Shown: positions 9,217 through 18,234, counted from the stretch's first letter. The stretch is DNA of 64,000 bases from Mucilaginibacter psychrotolerans (GCF_004519315.1 NZ_SOZE01000028.1:1-64000), one strand, 5' to 3'. Program-made: numbers and translations. Notes: a model not told the origin generated them from the letters alone.

Positions 9217-9841
9217 AAAAATAAATTGAAATATTTCTCCACAATTTAAAAACACGGGATTATGTAATCAGTTAGCACAAAATCAATTCGTTATTGTTTG
9301 TAACGCAATGTTCGCGCTGTTAATTTTCGTTTAACGACTGCCTGCTGAAACTATAAATGATTTTATTTTTGACATCCCCGCAGGGGCTCTTTGAAAATGG
9401 GCCCTGCGGCAGCAGGGCATTCGCATGTAGCGTATTCGTTCTGCATGCTACCGAAGGGTACTCTATTGGGAGCCCTACGATGACGGAGAATTTGTCTGAA
9501 CCGTTGATTTTTCGCATTTTATATATTCTTTAAAGTTGCTCAAGGGCTTCGCCGTTTTAATGATTTTTAGATTTTGTTGATACGTGGTGTGCCGGGTAGT
9601 TCGATAATCACAGTTCAAATTTCATCGGGATCATTTTATCAGTGAAATCAACGGTTCAGAAAATGCGCAATAGGGATAGCAGCGGATACCGGCCATGTGA
9701 TTAAGGCCTGCGCAGTATGAGCGTATAGCCCGCCCCGCAGGGATTGCCCAAATTTATATAAACCCTTACACCTTTGTGGGGCGCTAAGTTTTTGTTGGCC
9801 TTTGTGAGCAGTAAATACCATGCGTTGATAAACAATAGTTA
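9217..9841. other. Non-coding stretch with inverted repeats
   Basis: No credible gene was seen; the short frames here lack any recognisable family. The stretch holds a GC-rich hairpin (GCCCTGC at 9401-9407 with GCAGGGC at 9412-9418), a 16-bp inverted repeat (see 9495-9660), and a copy of the TTTGTGG-type low-complexity sequence near 9770-9830. It looks like accumulated intergenic repeats. Confidence 0.5.
9495..9660. repeat. 16-bp perfect inverted repeat, 134 bp apart
   Basis: TCTGAACCGTTGATTT at 9495-9510 recurs as its exact reverse complement at 9645-9660. The ends and spacing are compatible with a small decayed mobile element, but no target duplication was identified. Confidence 0.5.
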
Positions 9842-9882
9842 AACAAAAAAGGGTAAGCCACAATTTGCAGCTTACCCTTTTC
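9842..9882 (-). terminator. Rho-independent terminator of the small secreted protein gene
   Basis: AAAAGGGTAAGC (9847-9858) pairs with GCTTACCCTTTT (9870-9881) across an 11-nt loop. Read on the minus strand the stem is followed by a T-rich tract (RC of 9842-9850). It lies 19 bp after the stop of the minus gene at 9901. Confidence 0.75.
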
Positions 9883-9900
9883 TGATTTTTTTGGCTGGTT

Positions 9901-10251
9901 TTATTTTGCTCTTTTCAGGATAACGTTCATCGGTTCGCCGCCATTCATGCCGGGCATGGTAAGGGTAATTACGTCATCTTTTACTTTGCCGGTAATTTTC
10001 ATGGTGTTGTCCATAATGTTAATGCTGAACGAAAATTCGTCGCCTTTAATCACACCGTTTTCAATATTGATTGGGTTGCCTTCGGGGCCGGTGGTAGAGC
10101 CGGTTAGTTTTTCACCGTCGACCTTAAAGTTATAGGTAATATCATACTGGTCCATAATTTTTCCGGTCCATTTTCCGGTGATGTCGGCAGCGAAACAAGC
10201 GGTTATCAAAACAATGACAAGCGCGGCGGTGGTTGAGAGTTTTTTGATCAT
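9901..10251 (-). CDS. Small secreted beta-rich protein of unknown function
   Basis: 116 residues with a signal peptide (MIKKLSTTAALVIVLITACFA) and a mature part that begins DITGKWTGKI, followed by alternating beta strands (YNFKVDGEKLTGSTTGPEGN; GDEFSFSINI; MKITGKVKDDVITLTMPG). This G.W.G..-start, lipocalin-like small domain is common in Bacteroidota secreted proteins, but no function is known to me. The gene is monocistronic and has its own terminator downstream. An unexplained 640-bp gap precedes it. A Cys in the leader (ITACFA) leaves lipoprotein processing possible. Confidence 0.8.
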   Translation of the reverse strand: MIKKLSTTAALVIVLITACFAADITGKWTGKIMDQYDITYNFKVDGEKLTGSTTGPEGNPINIENGVIKGDEFSFSINIMDNTMKITGKVKDDVITLTMPGMNGGEPMNVILKRAK

Positions 10252-10854
10252 GTTTTTTGGGTTTAATAATTATATGGATGGTTTGGTTAATTCGTTAATG
10301 GTAAAAGGTTATGGCGGTGCCCCGGTTTTTGTTCACTGTTGCCAGGTGCTGCTTGCGCAAAAGCGGGAAACAGCGGCCTATTGTTTTTACCGGTATTAAA
10401 AGGCAAAAAGGCGGCACGAAATTTACGTTCAATACATGCAATCGATTGCATTTTTAAAGGTGTTTTTTTGGTTGATAAGCACATGATGTAAACCCGGTTG
10501 GCTTTTGGTTGTGCTAAGAAACAATTATCGGTTGATACCCTAAAACGCGATAGACGGGGAGGCATAAAGCATAGATGGAATGCCGTTTTTAAACGATGAA
10601 TATGCGCTATGATTAGTGGCGGCCCGGCGGCTCGTTTTGAAAAGCATCCACGCGGTAGCAGCAGTGCTGTGCGGGATGTACATGCTTCCCGCATCGACAA
10701 AAAGAAAGCACCTCCCGGTAGTAAAAACGACCCTTTTTTTGATGCATTTTGGTAAAAACACGTAGATTTTAGCAGGTAAAATTCGCCGGAACGGCCGGTT
10801 TTCTGCGGAAAATCAAAGAAAAACACCGATTTTTCTCCGGTTTTCCCGGGTGTT
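10252..10854. other. Long non-coding gap between divergent genes
   Basis: About 600 bp between the minus gene at 10251 and the AraC gene at 10892. The long minus frame through it (10287-10826) has odd composition (many Cys, Phe and Arg), no family resemblance and no leader, so I treat it as chance. The right end carries an inverted repeat and the AraC promoter. Confidence 0.5.
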
Positions 10855-10857
10855 TTT
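10819..10857. promoter_or_regulatory. Inverted repeat overlapping the AraC promoter, possible operator
   Basis: AAAAACACC (10819-10827) and GGTGTTTTT (10849-10857) are perfect inverted 9-mers, 21 bp apart. The right arm overlaps the -33 TTTG (10855-10858) of the araC-type gene. Such a site could be an autoregulatory operator; this is inference. Confidence 0.4.
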
Positions 10858-10887
10858 GGAGGCTATAGTTTGAATTGTGTAACTTTG
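10855..10887 (+). promoter_or_regulatory. Promoter of the AraC-type gene, near-leaderless
   Basis: TTTG (10855-10858), a 21-bp spacer, then TAACTTTG (10880-10887). The ATG at 10892 follows after only 4 bp, so transcription should begin at or very near the start codon. Confidence 0.65.
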
Positions 10888-10891
10888 TTTT

Positions 10892-11794
10892 ATGGCAACT
10901 ACAGAAACCCTCGAAGATTTTTACAAACAGAAGTTCAACTGGCTACCCGATAACCTGAGCCAGGACATCGGGCATTTCAATGTTTTCCGTACCGAAGATT
11001 GCTATATGCCCGGCGCCAAACCCGTAGTGTACAGCCGCCGCGATTTTTACAAGGTGAGCCTTTTCCGCGGCAAGGGGGTAGTGCATTATGCCGATAAGAG
11101 CATCGAGATGGAGGGCAGCGCGCTGGTGTTCTTCAACCCCTTTGTGCCCTATACCTTCGAGAACCTTAACCAGCAGCATTCGGGCGCTTTTTGTATCTAT
11201 AAAGAGTCGTTTTTTAATGATATGATGCGCAGCAACGTACACGAACTGCCCATGTTTGCGCCGGGTGCCAACCCGGTGTACATGCTTACAGATGAGCAGG
11301 ATAAGTACGTTTACGCGATGTTCGAAAAGATGCTGGCCGAAATTAATTCCGATTACCGCTATAAGTACGATCTGCTACGCAACTACATCACCGAACTGAT
11401 CCACTACGCCATGAAAATACAACCCAGCGACAGGCTATACAAGCACCCCGATGCCAACTCGCGCATCACTTCAGTATTCACCGAACTATTGGAGCGCCAG
11501 TTCCCCATCGAATCGCCTGCGCAGCGTTTCGGCCTACGGTCGGCTAAAGACTTTGCAGAGCAATTGTCGGTACATGTAAACCACCTTAACCGTGCCATCC
11601 GCCAAACCACCGGCAAAACCACTACAGACCATATTATGGAACGCCTGGCCAGCGAAGCCAAAGCCCTCCTCCGCCACACCAACTGGAACGTATCTGAAAT
11701 TAGTTATAGCTTGGGCTTTGAAGAGCCGGCGCATTTCAATAACTTTTTCAAAAAACAAACCCAAACAACGCCATCCGCATTTAGGGTTGTTTGA
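10892..11794 (+). CDS. AraC-family transcriptional regulator
   Basis: 300 residues. The N-terminal half looks like a cupin-type sensor domain (VYSRRDFYKVSLFRGKG, SALVFFNPFVPYTFEN). The C-terminal 100 residues form the double helix-turn-helix of AraC/XylS proteins (DFAEQLSVHVNHLNRAIRQT, then NVSEISYSLGFEEPAHFNNF and FKKQTQTTPSAFR). It probably binds a small ligand and controls the two short-chain dehydrogenases that follow 81 bp downstream on the same strand; this linkage is inferred from order. The ATG is favoured over later ones because the promoter box lies 4 bp upstream and the N-terminus is acidic and intact. The ligand cannot be told from sequence. Confidence 0.9.
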   Translation: MATTETLEDFYKQKFNWLPDNLSQDIGHFNVFRTEDCYMPGAKPVVYSRRDFYKVSLFRGKGVVHYADKSIEMEGSALVFFNPFVPYTFENLNQQHSGAFCIYKESFFNDMMRSNVHELPMFAPGANPVYMLTDEQDKYVYAMFEKMLAEINSDYRYKYDLLRNYITELIHYAMKIQPSDRLYKHPDANSRITSVFTELLERQFPIESPAQRFGLRSAKDFAEQLSVHVNHLNRAIRQTTGKTTTDHIMERLASEAKALLRHTNWNVSEISYSLGFEEPAHFNNFFKKQTQTTPSAFRVV

Positions 11795-11845
11795 ATTTTG
11801 CAATAATTGGTTTGATTAACGCTACTTTGTCCTGTTTTTGGTACA

Positions 11846-11853
11846 TATCTTTG
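11846..11853 (+). promoter_or_regulatory. -7 box of the first short-chain dehydrogenase
   Basis: TATCTTTG fits TAnnTTTG and lies 22 bp before the ATG at 11876. A TTTG at 11826-11829 gives a 16-bp spacer, slightly short. The dehydrogenases can thus be transcribed separately from the AraC gene. Confidence 0.5.
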
Positions 11854-11875
11854 TTCTATCAAAAGAAAAAAGGGT

Positions 11876-12715
11876 ATGCAAAACAAAAAAACATGGTTTA
11901 TAACAGGTGCTTCCAAAGGGTTTGGGCTAAGCCTGGTAACGCAATTATTAAATGCCGGGCATAACGTAGCGGCCACTTCCCGCAACGTGGCCGAACTTAT
12001 AAAAGCTGTAAATGTAACCGCCCCTCATTTCCTGCCCATGCAGGTAGAACTGGGCAACGAGGATAGTGTGGGATGCGCCCTCCATCAAACAAATGCTGCT
12101 TTCCACAGTATAGATGTGGTAATAAACAACGCAGGATACGGGATAGGCGGCAGCATAGAAGAACTCACCGACCGCGAAACACGCGATAGTTTCGAAGTAA
12201 ATGTATTTGGTACGCTGAACGTTATCCGTATGGCTATGCCGTATATGCGCCAGCAGCATTCCGGTCACATCATCAATATAGCATCCATCGCAGGCTTTAC
12301 CGGCGCAACCGGCTGGTCGGTTTATGCAGCTACTAAATTCTCGGTAGTGGGCCTATCAGAGGTGCTTGCGCAGGATGTTGCCGAGTTCGGCGTAAAAGTA
12401 ACAGTAGTGGCCCCCGGCGCGTTCCGTACCAGTTTCCTTACCGATGATTCCCTCAATATAGCTAAACGACCTATTGCAGATTATACCGCGGTACATCAAA
12501 CGCAATCACGCTACTTGCAAATGAACGGCGCGCAAAGCGGCGACCCCGAAAAAGCTGCCGCCGCCATTATAGAGGTTGCGCAGATGGAGAACCCACCTTT
12601 ATATCTGCTACTAGGCGAGGATGCTTACGATAGGGCCATGGCCAAGCTGCAAAAACTGGAACGGGAATTTCGGGTGAACGAGGCTATCACCAAATCGATG
12701 GCTTTTAATGGCTAA
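11876..12715 (+). CDS. SDR-family NAD(P)-dependent oxidoreductase (first paralog)
   Basis: 279 residues of the classical short-chain dehydrogenase family. The cofactor-binding TGASKGFG lies at about residue 11, NNAGYG at about 84, the catalytic Ser in NIASIAGF, and the YxxxK pair in VYAATKFSVVGL. This type reduces or oxidises a carbonyl/alcohol with NAD(P)(H) in the cytoplasm; the substrate is unknown. It lies 41 bp before a close paralog that starts with nearly the same residues (KTWFxTGASKGxGLSLV), which points to a tandem duplication. The AraC regulator just upstream is the likely controller. Confidence 0.88.
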   Translation: MQNKKTWFITGASKGFGLSLVTQLLNAGHNVAATSRNVAELIKAVNVTAPHFLPMQVELGNEDSVGCALHQTNAAFHSIDVVINNAGYGIGGSIEELTDRETRDSFEVNVFGTLNVIRMAMPYMRQQHSGHIINIASIAGFTGATGWSVYAATKFSVVGLSEVLAQDVAEFGVKVTVVAPGAFRTSFLTDDSLNIAKRPIADYTAVHQTQSRYLQMNGAQSGDPEKAAAAIIEVAQMENPPLYLLLGEDAYDRAMAKLQKLEREFRVNEAITKSMAFNG

Positions 12716-12756
12716 TAAACAAACAAGAATCTACTTAACATAAAACAATATAAAAA

Positions 12757-13605
12757 ATGAACATGCAAAAAACATGGTTCGTAACAGGTGCCTCAAAAGG
12801 TTTGGGGCTTAGCCTGGTAAAGCAATTATTAAATAAAGGATATAACGTGGCCGCAACATCGCGCAACGCTGCAGACCTGGACAAGGCCGTTGGTAATCAC
12901 GACAACTTTCTGCCGCTTACGGTTAACATCAAAGCAGAAGATAGCGTATCCGATGCCATCGCACAAACTATCGCCCGCTTTGGTAAGATAGATGTAGTGG
13001 TAAATAACGCAGGCTACGGCCTCACCGGCAGCCTGGAGGAACTGAGCGACGAAGAAGCACGTGAAAACTTCAATGTAAATGTATTTGGTTCTTTAAATGT
13101 AATACGCGCTGTAATGCCATACCTAAGGGCGCAGCAGTCTGGCCATATCTTTAATGTTTCGTCTATCGGCGGTTTTACGGGCAACTTTCCTGGCTTTGGC
13201 ATCTATTGCGCCACCAAATTTGCGGTGCAGGGCCTTACTGAATCGCTTTCGGCAGAGGCAAAGGAATTTGGCATTAAAGCCACCATCGTATCGCCGGGTT
13301 ATTTCCGCACCAACTTTTTGGAACCCGATTCGTTGAGTACGCCTAAGAACGAAATACAGGCCTACAAACAAGTGCGTGCCGTGCAGGCCGCCCATCAAAA
13401 CGATATCAACGGTAACCAGGCAGGCGACCCAGAAAAAGCAGCGCTGGTAATGATAGCCGCCGCCGAATCGGCAAATGCGCCGATGCATTTATTCTTAGGT
13501 GCCGATGCTTATGCCTTGGCAGAAAAGAAGATAGCCGATGTACAGGCCGATATGGAAGCCTGGCGCAAATTGGCCACCGCTACTGGTTTTGAGGTAGAAG
13601 TCTAA
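12757..13605 (+). CDS. SDR-family NAD(P)-dependent oxidoreductase (second paralog)
   Basis: 282 residues, clearly paralogous to the preceding gene along its whole length. It has TGASKGLG near the N-terminus, NNAGYG, a catalytic Ser in NVSSIGGF and the YCATKFAVQGL form of YxxxK. The two differ mainly after residue 195, the substrate-binding part, so they may take different substrates. It shares the order AraC-SDR-SDR and is closed by a strong terminator 24 bp downstream. The first ATG (12757) is used; a second in-frame ATG two codons later is equally possible. Confidence 0.88.
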   Translation: MNMQKTWFVTGASKGLGLSLVKQLLNKGYNVAATSRNAADLDKAVGNHDNFLPLTVNIKAEDSVSDAIAQTIARFGKIDVVVNNAGYGLTGSLEELSDEEARENFNVNVFGSLNVIRAVMPYLRAQQSGHIFNVSSIGGFTGNFPGFGIYCATKFAVQGLTESLSAEAKEFGIKATIVSPGYFRTNFLEPDSLSTPKNEIQAYKQVRAVQAAHQNDINGNQAGDPEKAALVMIAAAESANAPMHLFLGADAYALAEKKIADVQADMEAWRKLATATGFEVEV

Positions 13606-13625
13606 GGAATAAACAATTGTTAGCT

Positions 13626-13656
13626 AAAAGCGGGCGGATTATCGCCCGCTTTTTTT
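13626..13656 (+). terminator. Rho-independent terminator after the SDR pair
   Basis: AGCGGGCG (13629-13636) and CGCCCGCT (13643-13650) form a GC-rich stem with a 6-nt loop, extended by AAA/TTT pairs and followed by a T tract to 13656. Confidence 0.85.
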
Positions 13657-13685
13657 ATATTTAGGGAGTTTTGCCCAACCCCCTG

Positions 13686-14246
13686 ATGGAAGCTACGATA
13701 CGCGGTTATTTCGACGACCTGTATGCCAATGATGCCGTTTCACGGTATTCGTCATTCGTGGATATTATTTCTAAAACTAATCAGCCTGTTGCCTGGGTAT
13801 ATGAGGTGTGGGACGAGTTGGTTACCATGCTTAGCGATACCAATAACCACCGCCGCGCCATCGCCTCGCAAGTGCTTTGTAACCTGGCCAAAAGCGATAT
13901 CGAAGGCCGCATGATACACGATATACGGAAACTGATGCAACTTACGTACGATGAAAAATTCGTTACCGCACGGCACACTCTGCAAAGCCTCTGGAAAATT
14001 GCCGTTGTAAAACCAGAGTACAACGAGTTGCTGGTAGGGCATTTAACGGATAGATTTACCCACGCCATGAGTAACCACAACGGCACACTGGTGCGTTTTG
14101 ATATTATTGAGTTATTCAAGAAGATATACGATGCAACCGGTGACCAGGAGGTGAAGCAACAGGCCGCGCAGTTGATAGCAACTGAAATTGACCTTAAGTA
14201 CCGAAAAAAATACGCTGCGGTTTGGAAGGCTCAAACAGGAGAGTAG
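13686..14246 (+). CDS. HEAT-like helical-repeat protein, function unknown
   Basis: 186 residues from ATG 13686 (MEATIRGYFDD). An upstream TTG at 13671 is less likely because it falls just after the terminator tail. The protein is soluble and all-helical, with repeated amphipathic helix pairs (WDELVTMLSDTNNHRRAIAS; LCNLAKSD; ARHTLQSLWKIA; ELFKKIYDATGDQEVKQQAA), which resembles HEAT or armadillo-type repeats. No catalytic motif is visible. It stands alone between a terminator and convergent genes, so context gives no clue. A scaffold or regulatory role would be a guess. Confidence 0.7.
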   Translation: MEATIRGYFDDLYANDAVSRYSSFVDIISKTNQPVAWVYEVWDELVTMLSDTNNHRRAIASQVLCNLAKSDIEGRMIHDIRKLMQLTYDEKFVTARHTLQSLWKIAVVKPEYNELLVGHLTDRFTHAMSNHNGTLVRFDIIELFKKIYDATGDQEVKQQAAQLIATEIDLKYRKKYAAVWKAQTGE

Positions 14247-14397
14247 GTAGCTGTTTTAGGTCTAATATACGAAAACCCTCATTCTCATTTCAGAACCCCA
14301 CATCGCTGGTAACCGGCATGCAAAGCAGTTGAGCATCGCGGCTACTTTTATGATAGGTGCTAAGAAGATGGTCATGGCTTTTTTTAAGACTGGATCT

Positions 14398-15636
14398 TTA
14401 AACGCCCTCAACAGTCAACTCTTTTTTTATCCCCGCAGCATTCTTGCGTTTAGGTTTTTTGCCGATGCGGTTAAGCCACATCATCACACCTGTTACGGGG
14501 AATATGCAGGCCAGTAAGCAAATTACGAAACTGAGTATTTTGGTAGGGACACCATAAACCGCCCCGGTGTGCACAGGCTTTACGAACGAACGCACCCGCT
14601 GCCCCAGGCTTTTATTGGCAAACAATTCGCTGCCAATAATTCGCCCGCTGTACTGATCGATAAAATAGGCATCGGAAGTATTTTCAAATGCGCCCTTCGG
14701 TAAGATATTGACACTGTAGGCGGCTGTAGTGTCGGCCGGGAGGCGTAGATTATAGTATTCTGCTGTATTAGTCTTCTGATTTACGCTTCGTAGTGCCACA
14801 TCGATTGATACGGGCTTTTGCGCTGCCATGAATTTAGAATGCGGGGCCTCCTGTTTTTCGGCTTGCTTAGAGCCGGTTAGGGCAAAAAGAGCGGTATTCG
14901 CCCATTTGAACGACATGATAAGACCCGTTAGTACGATAACTATAAGGAAAACGGAAGTGTAAAAGCCAGTTACCAGGTGCAAGTCGTGTACCAACCTTTT
15001 GGTGTTGGCATCCCATTTTACTTTAATACGCTGGCGTAAAACGGCTTTGGTTTTTGGCCACCAAAGTATTACACCGGTAATGAGTATAAATAAAAAGAGC
15101 AGCGTGCAGATGCCTACAATCATGTCGCCTGCGCTGTCTTTACCTGCCAGCAAAAAGCGGTGCAGCATTTCTACCGTATTAAAAAACGACTCCTTTTTAC
15201 TGTACTGGCCCAGCACCTGCCCCGTATAAGGGTTTACAAAAACGGTAATTTGAGGTTTACGGCCCTCATTGGACTTTTTATCTTTTTTGCCTGGGGCCGC
15301 TTCGGCCTTTACACTTTCTTTATTTTTTTCGGGATGTGGGGTGCCAGATGTTTTCTTTCCGGGCAACGTAACGCTTACTTCAACGCTGCGGGCGGGGTCA
15401 TTATAAACCAGCACAGATGTCGCTTTACTTTTTGGCACTTCCTTTATAGCGGCATTGACCAACAATGCAATAGGCATCTGTTGACCTTTGGCATCAACAT
15501 GGTAATATTGCGGGTTTATCGCCTGGTTTATTTCTTTCTCGAAGACAAGGATAGTACCCGTAATGCACGAACAGAGAATAACGACCCCGGCTGCAAGGCT
15601 CAGGTAAAGGTGTATGTTGCGTAAAAATACCTTCAT
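14398..15636 (-). CDS. PepSY-associated membrane protein (iron-uptake linked)
   Basis: 412 residues. The N-terminal membrane helix (HLYLSLAAGVVILCSCITG, then TILVFEKEI), a large periplasmic part with PepSY-like folds, a second helix (MIVGICTLLFLFILITGVIL, then WWPK), a third (FYTSVFLIVIVLTGLIMSF) and a C-terminal helix (ILSFVICLLACIFPVTGVMM) give the PepSY_TM layout. The family occurs beside TonB siderophore receptors and some members reduce siderophore-bound iron. Here it starts 54 bp after the receptor stop at 15691, so the two form an operon. A charged, Lys/Glu-rich insert (about residues 98-128) is unusual in composition. Ferric-siderophore reduction is inferred from family and neighbour. 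Confidence 0.85.
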   Translation of the reverse strand: MKVFLRNIHLYLSLAAGVVILCSCITGTILVFEKEINQAINPQYYHVDAKGQQMPIALLVNAAIKEVPKSKATSVLVYNDPARSVEVSVTLPGKKTSGTPHPEKNKESVKAEAAPGKKDKKSNEGRKPQITVFVNPYTGQVLGQYSKKESFFNTVEMLHRFLLAGKDSAGDMIVGICTLLFLFILITGVILWWPKTKAVLRQRIKVKWDANTKRLVHDLHLVTGFYTSVFLIVIVLTGLIMSFKWANTALFALTGSKQAEKQEAPHSKFMAAQKPVSIDVALRSVNQKTNTAEYYNLRLPADTTAAYSVNILPKGAFENTSDAYFIDQYSGRIIGSELFANKSLGQRVRSFVKPVHTGAVYGVPTKILSFVICLLACIFPVTGVMMWLNRIGKKPKRKNAAGIKKELTVEGV

Positions 15637-15690
15637 GGCTTAATTGATAAACCCGGGGCACGCATGGTGTCCCGGGTTGTTTTTCGGGGT

Positions 15691-18174
15691 TTAGAATTTA
15701 TAAGTTAGGGTAGTTAAAAACTGCCTTGGAGCGATAGGATTAACGCTGTAATTTTCGTGAACGTTCCAGTTGAGTACATTGCCTATGTTAGATATTTTTG
15801 CAATGATAGAAACTTTCTTGCAGTTGTATCCTACAGAAGCATCAACAGTTGTGAACTTTGGTACATAAACCAATCTCGATGCGGTTTGCGTTTGGCCTAC
15901 CGTATTTAGAAAGCCCGCTGTGCGGTTGCCCAAGTAAAATACAGATACGCCAGCTTTAAAGCCTTTTAATTTGCCATCAAAAAAATTGTAGAACACACTG
16001 GTATTGGCCGTGTGTTTTGGTACGTTTAGCAAGGGCTGCCCTGCAATGGTGCTACCTAATACCGTAGAAGTTTTGGTATAGCGCGCATTGGTATAGCTAT
16101 AGCCTGCCAAAACATCCAGGCCTTTAAATGGGTGGCCGGCAATATCCAGTTCAACACCATCGCTTTTGGTTTGGCCACTCAATACTTTAATGTTGGTATT
16201 GGTGTTAGGGGTTACGCCATCGGCCTGAAAAGTGGCTGTTTGGGCCAGGTTATTGTTTAATATGCGGTAAGCAGTTACGTTTACCGATAGGTTGCCGTTA
16301 AGGAAGTCGTTTTTAATTCCGCCTTCAAACTGGTCAATGATCGATGGGTCTAACGGATTATTGTTAACATCTGTACCGGTATTTACTACGAACGAGTTGG
16401 AGTAGCTGGCAAATAAAGCGGTATTTTCCAATGGCTTATAAACGATGCCTACCCTGGGCGAAAATGCCTGATCTGTTTTGCTCTTTGCAGATTGAGTTAA
16501 AGCCGGAGTATAAAAATTATTGACAGCAGTAGGAGCGATGTATTGGTATGACCAGCGGATACCGGCAAGTACCTTCAGCTTTTCTGATAAGCTTATCAGG
16601 TCATTAAAATAAGCACCAAAACGGTTGGTTGTTGTTACTACGTCATAAAATGGATTCATGGTGGGCATATCTGTACGCTGGGTGTATTTGTTCAGATCAT
16701 AGATGTTGATCTTATCGTATGTAGCGTTTTGTACGGCATTGTTTTGATCCAGATAGCTTGATTGCACTTTGCCGTTAACAGTCACATTAGTTACATAGGT
16801 ATAGTTATCATTACTATATCGGTCGGCATCAAAGCCTGCTAAGATGTTGTGTTTTATCGGGCCTGTATTAAATTGACCGGTAATGTTTAGCTGGCCTGTA
16901 ACGTAATCTTCGAGCGTTTTGGTACGGTTAAGCGGTCGCGACCAATCACCGGTCGCATCGGGTTGCACACGCTCGGTGGTTTGGTAACGGCGGTCGTAAT
17001 ATTGGTAAGATACACCGCCACTTATTTGCCAGAGGCTGTTTAGCTGGTGGTTTATTGTTGCCGTTGCGGTAGATTGTTTTGTTTTACCGGTAGACCATAC
17101 CGCGCCCAGATACCTGTTGCGCGGTACATTAGCTATTACGTTATCTACCTGACCAGTACCAAAATCGGGTACGAAATCGTAATCAAGAACGTCGCCTTCA
17201 ACCACCAGGGTGGTTTTGTCGCTTATTTTATATAACAAGGATGGATTTACGTAAATGCGCTTGTTTTTGAGGTAATCGCGATAGCTTTTTGAGTTTTCGT
17301 AAGTTGCGTTTAAGCGGTAAGCTAGTTTGGAAGTAATAGGTCCATATACATCAACGGCCGGCTTGTACAGGTCGTAGCTGCCATAAGTCATGGAAGCTTG
17401 GCCGCCCTGTTCAAATTTGGGTTTTTTGGTGATCATGTTTAAAACACCGCCGGGCGCAACGTTGCCATATAATAAGGCCGCACTGCCTTTCAGTATTTCT
17501 ACACGCTCCAACGAACTGATTTCGGGCATGGCGCCGGTATTTACCCTGAAGCCATTTTTGAACATATTGGTTGCGCCAAAGTTATAACCGCGCGCCGCAA
17601 ATGTTTCTTGAGTATTGCCGCGGGCGCTGTATAAATAAACTCCGTTTACGTTTTTGATTACATCGCTAAGGCGCAAGGCTTGTTGTTGGTCAAGCACATC
17701 GCGGCCAATTATAGAAATGCTTTGCGGCAAATCAATAGGCGATACGTTCATTTTACCAATCCGGATGCTTTTACGATTGATCGTTTTGGTAGAGGAAACA
17801 GTAACCTCGTTCAAATCAGTGGCGCTTTCTGCGAGTGTAAAATCAACCTTGGTGACATTGTTAGCAGTTACAGTCACGGTTTTTTCTTCACTTTTGGCAC
17901 CGGTATATGAAATGCGTAAAGTATAGTTTCCAGGTTTAATGTTGTTGAACAGGAACGAGCCGTCCTCAATAGTCATGGTGGTTTTGTTGAGACCTTTTAT
18001 AGCTACGGTAACAAAGCTGGCCGGCTGACCATCGCTGGATTTGACGAATCCGCTTATTTTGCCGGTGTTCCCATCATCGTCGGGGCCTTTGGCTTTAAGC
18101 GAAAAACTGGTAATTGTTAGCAACAAGAAGAGAAAATATGTTTTCAGGAGAGTAGGATGTAGGGTTATTTTCAT
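15691..18174 (-). CDS. TonB-dependent siderophore receptor
   Basis: 827 residues. A signal peptide (MKITLHPTLLKTYFLFLLL...) is followed by a carboxypeptidase-regulatory-like domain (about residues 38-115; GKISGFVKSSDGQPASFVTV), then the plug (PIDLPQSISIIGRDVLDQQQ, VEILKGSAALLYGNVAPGG, NMITKKPKF) and a 22-strand barrel ending in an aromatic residue (TLTYKF), as outer-membrane proteins do. The plug sequence is of the FhuA/FpvA siderophore type. It imports ferric siderophore with TonB energy across the outer membrane. It heads an operon with the PepSY protein and has a canonical promoter (18204-18234). Iron control is likely, but I saw no clear Fur box. Confidence 0.92.
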   Translation of the reverse strand: MKITLHPTLLKTYFLFLLLTITSFSLKAKGPDDDGNTGKISGFVKSSDGQPASFVTVAIKGLNKTTMTIEDGSFLFNNIKPGNYTLRISYTGAKSEEKTVTVTANNVTKVDFTLAESATDLNEVTVSSTKTINRKSIRIGKMNVSPIDLPQSISIIGRDVLDQQQALRLSDVIKNVNGVYLYSARGNTQETFAARGYNFGATNMFKNGFRVNTGAMPEISSLERVEILKGSAALLYGNVAPGGVLNMITKKPKFEQGGQASMTYGSYDLYKPAVDVYGPITSKLAYRLNATYENSKSYRDYLKNKRIYVNPSLLYKISDKTTLVVEGDVLDYDFVPDFGTGQVDNVIANVPRNRYLGAVWSTGKTKQSTATATINHQLNSLWQISGGVSYQYYDRRYQTTERVQPDATGDWSRPLNRTKTLEDYVTGQLNITGQFNTGPIKHNILAGFDADRYSNDNYTYVTNVTVNGKVQSSYLDQNNAVQNATYDKINIYDLNKYTQRTDMPTMNPFYDVVTTTNRFGAYFNDLISLSEKLKVLAGIRWSYQYIAPTAVNNFYTPALTQSAKSKTDQAFSPRVGIVYKPLENTALFASYSNSFVVNTGTDVNNNPLDPSIIDQFEGGIKNDFLNGNLSVNVTAYRILNNNLAQTATFQADGVTPNTNTNIKVLSGQTKSDGVELDIAGHPFKGLDVLAGYSYTNARYTKTSTVLGSTIAGQPLLNVPKHTANTSVFYNFFDGKLKGFKAGVSVFYLGNRTAGFLNTVGQTQTASRLVYVPKFTTVDASVGYNCKKVSIIAKISNIGNVLNWNVHENYSVNPIAPRQFLTTLTYKF

Positions 18175-18203
18175 CTGTTATTTATATTAAGTCTAATTAA
18201 GTG

Positions 18204-18234
18204 CAAAAGTAACAATGCGGATTTTAATCACAAA
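18204..18234 (-). promoter_or_regulatory. Promoter of the siderophore receptor operon
   Basis: On the minus strand TTTG (18231-18234), a 19-bp spacer and TACTTTTG (18204-18211) match the Bacteroidota consensus exactly. The start codon at 18174 lies about 30 bp downstream. Confidence 0.7.

Noticed and set aside
9320..9863. Two short minus frames (65 and 71 codons)
   Set aside because: They run through inverted repeats and low-complexity TTTGTGG sequence and show no family motif.
10287..10826. 179-codon minus frame
   Set aside because: Composition is unlike the neighbours (many Cys, Phe, Arg), no signal or family motif, and it covers the AraC promoter side; regarded as chance.
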